A stretch of DNA of 64,000 nucleotides, from assembly GCA_022828595.1 (NCBI GenBank), contig JAKGHH010000008.1:5268728-5332727 (forward strand), given 5' to 3'. The notes under the pieces are model-generated. The model was not told where the DNA came from. It did no database searches and saw only the letters and a list, made by a program, of their open reading frames with translations. This stretch comes from Nelumbo lutea. Its lineage: Eukaryota > Streptophyta > Magnoliopsida > Proteales > Nelumbonaceae. Positions 55,930 through 64,000 of this stretch are shown here, in pieces (within the stretch, counting starts at the first letter, position 1; each line of letters starts with the position of its first letter). A program made the translations under genes and the position numbers.

Positions 55930-57290
55930 AGAAAAGATAAAGTATTTTTGAGAAAAAGCAGAAAAAAATATAAATGCCTTTAGAAAGAACCCAAGAAGCA
56001 GGAAAGTGCCAGCTTGGCACATTGCCTTATGAGGCTTAAGAATGGAACTACTAGAAACTTCTTTAGTGTGAGTATGATTAGCTAACCAATCTACAATTAT
56101 ATTTTCTTTCCTAAAGATATGACAATATTCCACCTTTCCTTCAAGTCTCTTGAACAAATCTTTGGAGTCTTCAATAATTAGTAGCACTCTCCATGGGGGT
56201 TGATAGCTCTCTTCAAACAATCAATCATGAGCTTGGAATCTCCCTAAATGATGATGGACCTATTAAGAAAATTAAGGGTAACATTGTGGGCCTCTCAAGC
56301 GGCTCAGGCCTTGGCAACATTGATGGTAGATTTGCCTAAATTGTATGCTTTGAAGTCCAAGAGAAGGCCCACACGATCCCATGCAACACAAGCAATTTGT
56401 ATAGTTGTAATTGATACAAGAAGCATCAAAATTGATTTTAATTGCCTCATACTTAGTACTAGACCATCTAATAGGAATAACTTCTCTTTTTCTCTGCTCA
56501 TTCCAGTCAAAATCCATGATAAGTTGAATTTCTCAAAATGGATTTCGAGCTCTTTCAATAATAACGGAGGGAAGCATATTGTTGTTATTAAACACACTTT
56601 TATAGTGCCAATAAAGTTATTAAGAATCTAAACAGATTCTCTCGTAATTAATCAAACCTTCTTAGCTATTGAACCATTTATAAATATGTGATTTGTGTCT
56701 TCTTGTTCCCCACATAAAACAAGACCCATCAATATCCAGACCTCTCGAAATCAGTATTTTGTTAGAGGGAGAGTTTTTTGTTGAGAAGCAGATATAGAAA
56801 ATATTCATGTTTTGGAGTGGTATTCATACCCCATATTTTGTTGGTACCATTCAAAGGCCTCAAAGTATTTCCATGCATTAGGGAAGCCTCATTTTAGGCA
56901 TTTTTAATGGAAAATTGATCTCTCATATTGGGTCTCCATATTTTATTTTGTCCTCAATAACAAGACTACTAATTCTTGTTACACCCCAAGTGAGTCTCTC
57001 CATATCAATCACCTCAATGACTTTGAGGTCTACATTAGAAATTGTGTCTTTATCTACGACATTGATCAAGGGTTCTCCATCAACCCAATTATCCAACCAG
57101 AACCTAGTTGAGTTATCATTTCCAAAAACAACTCATATTCCTCTTTTAATTAGAGGATACCCTTCAATTCCGAAAAATTTTTATTTCTTAAATATTAATG
57201 ATTCACTTGGACCCAAAGATTATCCTTTTCATTTAGAATTTTGCAACCAAGCTTAGCCAAATTTTTTTATTAATCTATTAAAGATTTCTT
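55930..57290 (-). mobile_element. Non-LTR element 3' remnant (RNase H)
   Basis: Minus strand: zinc-binding region SCFMWGTRRHKSHIYKWFNS near 56690; RNase H start KINFDASC near 56440; DSKLMIDCL near 56220; IFRKENIIVDWLANHTH near 56090. This is the LINE C-terminal order, with stops and shifts between pieces. Confidence 0.66.
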
Positions 57291-57654
57291 TGACCCAAAC
57301 ATCCCCAATGTTTGGAGGTACAAGTTCATTGCTTTTTTTTGTCTTTCCATCTATATTTTCTCCATTTATTTCTACCGTATGTTTTTCCTACCTTACTATT
57401 AGAAAAATAGAGTATATACTAACTATAGATATCGTCTCTGTATATTCTTTCCCTTTTGCAAAAGTTGTATCACAGTTTTCCTTATGTTCCAGAAATGAAA
57501 AAGCTCATATGCTCTCCTTTGTTTTGGCCATTTAGGATCAAGTACTATCCAGCATGCAGCAGAAGCTCGACGACCTGTGTGAGCAGCTGAATGCCATCAA
57601 AGAACGCCTTGAAATTGAGTCTGACATGTTGTTCACAAACAGCAAGGATTAAGG

Positions 57655-58641
57655 GAGTGTGTTACTGGCTTGGATACAGAAAAGAGATTTGCAAGTGGAT
57701 CAAGTATGCCAGCAGAACAAAATGAAAATGTGCCCACACCTGGGTTATTGCAACCGTTATCAACCCCAGAAAGAATTTGGTCAGATATTTCGATGGATTT
57801 CATCAAAGGCTTACCTCTCTCTCAACGCAAGCCTATAATTTTGGTGGTCGTGGATCGACTATCCAAATACGGGCATTTCTTACCCATGACCCATCCTTAT
57901 TCAACTGCTGATGTTGCCAAAATCTTCTTTGATGGAGTATTCAAATACCATGGCATGCCAACCTCCATTATAAGCGATCGTGATCCTGTTTTCACGAGTT
58001 CATTTTGGAAGGAATTTTTCAGACTGCAAGGAACCAAACTCAACCTAAGTTCTTCCTACCATCCACAGTCAGATGGACAAACAGAAACACTCAACAAGAC
58101 TGATTACCTAAGATGCTTTGCCAGCTCCCAACCTCAGACACGGGCCGAATGGATTCCTCTGGCCGAATGGTGGTATAACACCGCCTATCAGTCCTCCACA
58201 AAAATGACCCCTTTCGAAGCTGTGTATGGTGTTACACCACCCTCCCTGTTAATCTCTGTCCCTGGAACGACTAAGGTACAAGTTGTGGAGGATGAACTTA
58301 GAGAAAGAGAAACCATACTAGCTGACCTCAAACATCATCTGAAGTTGGCCAAAGACGGGATGAAAAAAACTGCAGATCGTCACAGAACAGAGAGGGAGTT
58401 TGAGGTAGGAGATTGGGTTTACCTTCGATTACAACCCTACAGACAAACTACCATTGCAGCCGGGAGATCACAAAAGTTAGCAACAAGATTTTTTGGTCCA
58501 TGCAAAGTTTTGGAAAGAGTAGGATCAGTTGCATATCGTTTGAAATTGCCTATTGGGTGTAAGTTCCACATATCTTGGTTGACAAAAAACACTTGGGGAA
58601 CATCACCAGGTCGCCCAGACTCTACAACCTTTAAGCCCTGA
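57655..58641 (+). pseudogene. Gypsy integrase
   Basis: Zinc-finger remnant CYWLGYRKEICKWI near 57660, then GLLQPLSTPERIWSDISMDF near 57750. The core has D in SMDFIKG, D in ISDRDPVFTS and E in DGQTETLNK. RAEWIPLAEWWYNTAYQSS, MTPFEAVYGV and GDWVYLRLQPYRQ follow. Codons after LNK are missing (the usual CLE before the YLRCF segment). A frameshift after KFHISWL ends the frame. Confidence 0.87.
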
Positions 58642-58699
58642 AGGAACTCTTCAACCATTCCCAAAAGCGGTTCTCAAACGGCGGAGAAAAGAGGTAATA

Positions 58700-58800
58700 A
58701 AGCAGATATAGAACTTCTTGTTTAGTGGACAGGAACTCCAGAGACAGATGTCACTTGGGAGAGATGGGAAGACTTGCTGAAGAATTATGCAGGAGCTTGC
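58700..58800 (+). pseudogene. Gypsy chromodomain remnant
   Basis: ELLV, a TAG stop where the family normally has glutamine, then WTGTPETDVTWERWEDLLKN. This is the aromatic-cage type chromodomain found after integrase in chromoviruses, read in a different frame from the integrase. Confidence 0.75.
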
Positions 58801-58880
58801 CTTGAGGACAAGGCAAACGACTACAGGAGGTCCACGTGGCAACTTAAGAAATATTTGCTTACTACGTCACCATGCATAAA

Positions 58881-59488
58881 CCGATAGCAGCTGCAAGCCT
58901 TCGGTGACAGGGAAAGATTTCCCCTGTATTCCCCACTATCATGCTGATTATTACTTAAAACGTTGAGGTCGTTATTTATTTTTGGGTTTCTAGCAAAAAG
59001 GGGTAACTTTTGACCTCTATTAGCAACAAAAAGTAGCTGTTTTGTAAAATATCAGAGACAAGACATCTTTTGCAAGCTAATATCACAAAAGGGCAGTAAA
59101 AAACGAACTGCATTTTTATGACAAAATTGCCCTTATTTATTATAATCATTTCCTCTTTTCTGCAAAATGTACGGAAAACCCAAAGAAATCTCTTTGTCAG
59201 TCTCTTCTTGGTAATCGACTGAAACTTTTGAAAATCCATTCATCTTCTTCCTAAAGAACTCAACTAAAATTGTAACACTCTCTCTCCAAAATCGGAGTAA
59301 ACCCTATTGTAGCCTTGTTCTTCATCTCGAACCCTGTTCATCTTTTTGTTGCTAATAGAGATCAGAAGTTAGCTCTTTATACTAGAATCCCTACAAACCA
59401 CACCAAGATGTCAAACAACAAGGGAAAAAAAAAAAAAAAAAAAAGAATTGAAGCAAGTAAAGGCTGAATGCTCTGCAACCAATTTCGA
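58881..59488. other. Intergenic, nothing firm
   Basis: AT-rich sequence with an A-run (about 59427-59445). Could include the gypsy LTR start, but I found no paired copy. Confidence 0.5.
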
Positions 59489-60590
59489 TTATTTCTTTGG
59501 GTGATGATAGGTATAGATGGTTTGCACCAATGTGAGAAGTAGAGTGATAACAATGAGATTCACAATCTTGTCCCATTTGCTGGGCTTCACATAACTACGA
59601 ATCTCATCACTTGCAACACTGAGACTCTGGTCGTTCGTTTACTACCTCCGGCAAGAGTAAATGCACCGAGGTATTGTGCAAACTTTCCACACATGCAGTA
59701 TCGACATCAATGATCCCATGTATAGCAAGTACCTTGGCATCTTCATGACTACGAACCAGCTCACTCATGAACTTCAGATATGCACAAACCTCACCACCGC
59801 TTCTATCTTGATACAACTCCCCTTTGAAATCAATCAAGCTCTCAAGCAGCGTCTTTGAATTGGGTCCAATGGAGATGAACGGAGGCAGAGATAAGCATCA
59901 AATTTCAACCATTTTGTCTTGAATTTGTATCCCTCTAATCCCCATCCTCTTGTTTCCGAAGCTAATTCCATCTTCTCCCAACTCCGTCGTGCTGCGGAAG
60001 GTGTACTACTGTCGTCTTCTTTGACAACACTACCACTCAAGTCAGGCCCAGTCGGAGTAAGCCAAAGAGCATGGAGAAGGGTTGGCAGTTGGCACTTCTT
60101 CTGCCAAACCACTCTTCTTGCAATGGAAGAAGCCAAGAAATGTAGTTGCTCTTCTTCCATGGAGATCAAGCGTGGGCTTCACCAGACTGTCATACAACAC
60201 CATCCTCGCCAAGTCATGGGGTCCCTTCCATTTTCCCCTACTCAACACCGCTTGGAAGAAGCTTTGCTCCATCAACTTGTAGAGGATCAAGAGGGGAAAT
60301 TGATACTGATGGAAAACATGGACAGACCCAGTTATTGATCCTTTTCTTGTCCCAATCTTCGCCCAAATTTATATCCTAAGGGTAAACAAACGATGCTAAA
60401 CCACCGAAGGAGCACAAGGCCACTTGCAATATGAAGCAGCCTTGCTTCACCATTATATCCGCGAACTCGTCTCCCTTGGGGGCTACATTGAATTTGTCAT
60501 CAATAACATATATTTTTCTGGCTTCGTCATTTAATTAGAGCTACAACTTCTTTGAATTTTCTCTCAGTATCTTCATTTGGATTAGAGTTT
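59489..60590 (-). pseudogene. DUF247 (UPF0481) family, broken
   Basis: Minus strand, right to left: GDEFADIMVKQGCFILQVAL near 60440 (family: EFVxMMxxDGCFILE), SETRGWGLEGYKFKTKWLKF near 59940 (family: LREAGVKFK), SLIDFKGELYQD near 59825, YLKFMSELVRSHEDAKVLAI, then HGIID (family: YxxFMDxLINxxEDVxLLxxxGII), then a C-terminal membrane helix WDKIVNLIVITLLLTLVQTI near 59530 (family: ...LLLLTxxQTVY). The pieces are in three frames with several shifts and stops, and the N-terminus is missing. DUF247 proteins are plant-specific and mostly of unknown function. The family call rests on pattern memory. Confidence 0.6.
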
Positions 60591-61180
60591 CCTACAATAT
60601 GTTGCCACTACAGTTCCAAATATGGAGATGCTAAGAATCAGTAAATCTTCTACAGAAGTTAACATGAACCTATTATGTTCTTCCGGACAGGTTGGAGCCG
60701 TTGACCCATTGACAGTTCTGGGTCATGACGATCCAATTCTCAGCCATGATCGAGAGAGAGAAACACCTTTTTTTATTATTGAACGGAATAGAACAAATTT
60801 TCTAATTTCTTATGAGAATAGTCGAGAGGGCAATTTTGTCCTATATGATACAAATACGAAGTGTGTGTCATAGGGTGGATACTGGATACACCTCGTATGT
60901 TAGTGCCCCTAAGTGATATTTCTTTAAAAGAGTCGCGTTAAAGCTGACATTCTATAGCAGCATTCCGTTATATGATATTAAGGGTGAAAAGTTACCCTTA
61001 TCGGCTAGGAACCCTTTATTTTTGGGCTTTTTTTGTCAGCTTTTGACATATGGCCGTTACACGGCTTGATCATATTTCTACAAATGTATCAGCCCCATGC
61101 GAATTGAATATGAATAGCTTGTTATTTCTCTAGTCTTCTTTCTTCTTTCTCGTTCTTCTCCGTCAGACCTTGATCCTCTG
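60591..61180. other. Unrecognised stretch with an 83-codon open frame
   Basis: A plus-strand frame at 60622-60873 reads GAVDPLTVLGHDDPILSHDR and ENSREGNFVLYDTNTKCVS. The next 200 bases in another frame read LDTPRMLVPLSDISLKESR. The composition is unlike the neighbouring LINE or LTR DNA. I could not place it in any family. Confidence 0.3.
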
Positions 61181-64000
61181 CGAGCGGTGCATCTGCACTA
61201 TAGCTCGTGGTCAGGTACGCGTAAGTGCCCGACAACGGTAGGCCGCCGTCCCTCCCTCTCTCGATTTCGATCCCTCTCTTTCTATTCATCATTTTTCCTT
61301 CTGCTGCCTCTACCTCTGTATTTGCTGTGTTTACCGTGTTTAAGAATCAATGTGTTGATGATGTTGCTCTGTGTCGTGAGCAACTTGTTTAGGAGTATTT
61401 CATCATTATATTAGTTGCATAAATATATTTGGTGGAATTGAGTGTTATGTGGTTCCATTTCTAAAGAGGCACCATCCTTATTTTATTATGCGGTGTCAGC
61501 AATGCCGGGGTCGGAGAAGAGTATTGATGTCAGACTCCCGGTGTCAGCAATGTCAGCAATGCTGAGGCACCATCCTATATATATATATATAAAGGTTTAA
61601 AATGGATGGTAAGGAAATAGTATTAAATATGACAAATAAAATATAGGTAGGACGGATTATATTATGCTGATTTGCTTTTAGCTTGCTTTGCTAGCCCCCC
61701 TCGTAATATGTTCATAGTTAGCTCCATGTGGGTTTTACCTATTGGATTTAGGAGTGTCTAATTCATTCCCTCTCTCATCCGAGTCTTATCCGGATTGGTT
61801 GGATTGATGCCTTAGGTTTTGGATTCGCTATTAAAATAAAGTATTTTTAAAGTCACTTTTGGAGGTCCCATCACCTCCAATTTCATAAATGATGGGTAGC
61901 AACTCCATTTCCAGCCCATGTGGCAAGTGAGCCTGTTTTCTTGACGCTCACACCAGGTTAGTTACTGCAAGCATGGGTAATTCTCCAAATTGCACTCCTT
62001 TGTACTGCTATGTTCCCGAAGGATATACGTTCTAAAAGAGATGCCATAACAATGATGGGGAGGCAAAGCCTTGGAGGAAAAGTAGCGGTAGCAATGGTGG
62101 CAACAATGCTATCAAAGACCCTCACATGTAACAAAGATTCTATAAGAACAATGATGACAATGAAGCATACATGGAAAAGGGTCTTAATATTTTCCATGAT
62201 TATCAATAAAGCGCTTTTTTATTCTTGGAAATTAAAAGATAGACTTGAGGTAGAAACCAATTATTTTGCAGAGGTGAATGCGTAAGTGGGACCCACAAAG
62301 TGTTGTTTTGCACATATAGAAGTGTATGTGGGGCCCACAAGGGCTAAATGTATATCTGGATGTGTCAATGGGTCCGACACATGACATTTCATAGGTGCAT
62401 TTTTATTTAGATGTTCAACACTTGTTTGTTGTGCTATATATGCTTACCATATAGTCTTCCAGTCTTTTCAGCTTTTTGAGAAGATTTATTAAAAAATTGC
62501 AACCAAACGGTCTTTAATCTTTAGAGATCTACCTGTGAAAGTTCATCAATCTTTCAAGATCTTAAGCTTTTGGAAGATATTCCTAAAAAACTTGCCAAAT
62601 GCCTCCTAACTATGGATATTGACTGTATAATCTTTATGCAGTTTACAACCCTTGTTCAGGGCTTAGTTTTATATTCTTTCAAGGTCTAGCTAAGGTTGAA
62701 CAGTAGCCAAAGTTTTCATGATGTGATAATCACAACCCAATAAGGAGTTAGTAATAAAGAGTAGGACATAATTGGAAGGCATCCCTTGTTATTTATAAGG
62801 GATAATAGCATATAAAGGTAACTTTTGGGCTTTAATATAAAAAAAAAACGTAATATTATTAAAGAAATTTCAAAAATAAGTTAACTTTTTAAAAATAACA
62901 TTTATTAAGGGCAAAATCACTGTTCATCTTTTTCTTCTTGCAATTTGTTCACCAATGTCATCGTCCGTCGTCACTTGCCGCCGCCTCTGGCAACACCTCC
63001 ATCCACTTTCGCCTCCGCAACATTGTCGGAGGTGGGCAGAGGCAGAGGCGGCGGGGGCGGCGAAATAGAAATGACAACGATGATAATGTCATTTTGTTGT
63101 GATTTTGATGAGCTTCTATGTCCAGGAAAACAACACTATGCTGAACATTGTTGCTGCTTTAGAGAAAGAAAGAATCAGTGCTTTTCGCTTTGACTTTGCA
63201 GGGAATGGGTAAGATGGTGACCATAAAAGATAAATAGCTACGAGTAAAAGGACAATTAAAAGAGTACCCCTACTAACTGTTGGGCCCAGCCCATTATGGG
63301 ATATTGACCCATATTATAGCCCACTCTCCTTCAGCCAACTGTTTTTTTTTCAAAAAAAAAAAGAAAGAAAAACAAAAACTAGGGTTAGATTTTCTTTTGC
63401 GCGCGGCGTGTTGAAGAGAGAGAGGAAAAGAGAGAAATCGAAATATTATGCAGATTTCTCAGTGCGCAGAGTTCATCAAACGGCCGGAACTTTCCGATCC
63501 ACCGTCCGATCGAGCAGAAATTTGGAAAGTAAGTGGATAACTAATTTTTCTTCATTCTGAACGGTCGGATCTTTGATCGGAGCTCTGAAATCCCGATTAT
63601 TTGAGGTCGAATAGAAGCAACTCGTAGTTGTTCGGGAAAAGAAAACATTTCGCGGCAGTCTTCATCAATTATTCTGATCAAGGGTCATTTGTGGTTTGAT
63701 TTGGCTGAAATTTGGTGGGATTGTTCGAAACTCACAAACCTACGATCGGAATGGTGATCTGATTTAGAGTAGTGAAGGTCTCCATGTTGTGGCCTGAACA
63801 GTAGCCGCGTTTGTGAGTTTTTCTGACTGTTATTTTCACCGCTTTTGGTATTCTCGTTTGTATGTTTGAGAATCTGTATTTGCTCTAAGTTTGTGAGTAT
63901 ATTGTGGTGTTTGAGTTGCTGTAATTGTTACCCCAAGTTATTAGTAGAGATTTTTGGTTGGGTCTCCTTGGGCCCGTGGTTTTTACCCTTCACATTGGAG
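61181..64000. other. Right flank, no gene supported
   Basis: Contains a TA microsatellite near 61574-61592, a Gly-rich open frame near 62945-63193 and a purine-rich leader-like region from 63400. An ATG at 63454 opens 26 codons to a GTAAGT at 63530. That could be a first exon with a donor site, but nothing confirms it. Otherwise nothing recognised. Confidence 0.35.
61574..61592. repeat. TA microsatellite
   Basis: An uninterrupted run of alternating T and A, about nine units. Confidence 0.75.

Larger units (their letters stand above)
57535..58880 (+). mobile_element. Ty3/gypsy chromovirus remnant
   Basis: Contains an integrase core and a C-terminal chromodomain, the mark of chromoviruses such as the Tekay group. 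The first 118 bp (57535-57652) read as a short coiled coil, MQQKLDDLCEQLNAIKERLE, possibly a gag start joined by deletion. No LTR recognised. Confidence 0.8.

Noticed and set aside
60622..60873. Plastid DNA insertion
   Set aside because: I could not match it to any plastid gene I know with confidence, so no organelle origin is claimed.
62010..62285. 91-codon plus-strand frame
   Set aside because: Composition and lack of any motif suggest chance; no splice or family evidence.
62945..63193. Gly-rich 82-codon frame
   Set aside because: Low-complexity GGC/GGA run in a GC-rich patch; no family similarity.
1..64000. tRNA, rRNA or other structural RNA genes
   Set aside because: None recognised on either strand. 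The tRNA-like TGGTATCAGAGC strings are retroelement primer-binding sites.

Overview
The window is plant nuclear DNA, most likely from a eudicot with a transposon-rich genome. The evidence is spliceosomal introns with GT-AG borders, Ty1/copia, Ty3/gypsy, L1-type and RTE-type retroelements of plant kind, small inverted-repeat elements, and a host gene that resembles plant beta-galactosidase 17. I do not call a species.

The one clearly intact host gene is on the + strand: the 3' two thirds of a GH35 beta-galactosidase. Fourteen exons between 18817 and 52621 join without any frame break into 475 codons plus a stop. They include both catalytic glutamates of the family. The N-terminal exons are not in the window and must lie to the left, so the intron before exon 18817 is at least 18.8 kb long. 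About 1.43 kb of coding sequence is spread over 33.8 kb. Three introns (9.7 kb, 13.2 kb and the incomplete upstream one) carry most of the mobile DNA.

Layout. 1-15521 is a nest of four Ty1/copia elements inside the upstream intron: C1 (minus) in C3 (plus), C3 in C2 (plus), C2 in C4 (plus). 15522-25283 holds exons A-H with LINE and small-element debris. 25284-34986 is one intron with a copia element (C5) that has an exact 5-bp target duplication, sits in a LINE tail and itself contains part of another copia element (C6). 34987-38197 holds exons I-K. 38198-51352 is the largest intron: LINE fragments, a foldback element, an internally deleted copia element (C7), a copia element with an internal inversion (C8) that carries a GC-rich solo LTR, a LINE broken by a 1064-bp insertion, and another solo LTR. 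51353-52621 holds the last three exons. 52622-64000 lies downstream: a perfect 22-bp hairpin, a repeat array at 53.8-55.5 kb, a LINE tail, a chromodomain gypsy remnant, a broken DUF247 gene on the minus strand, and about 3.4 kb with nothing I recognise.

The retroelement reading frames all carry stops, frameshifts or deletions. None looks autonomous. I see no novel multi-gene system here. The strongest signals are structural: the nest, the inversion with duplicated breakpoints, several exact target duplications, and an intact host reading frame running through it all.
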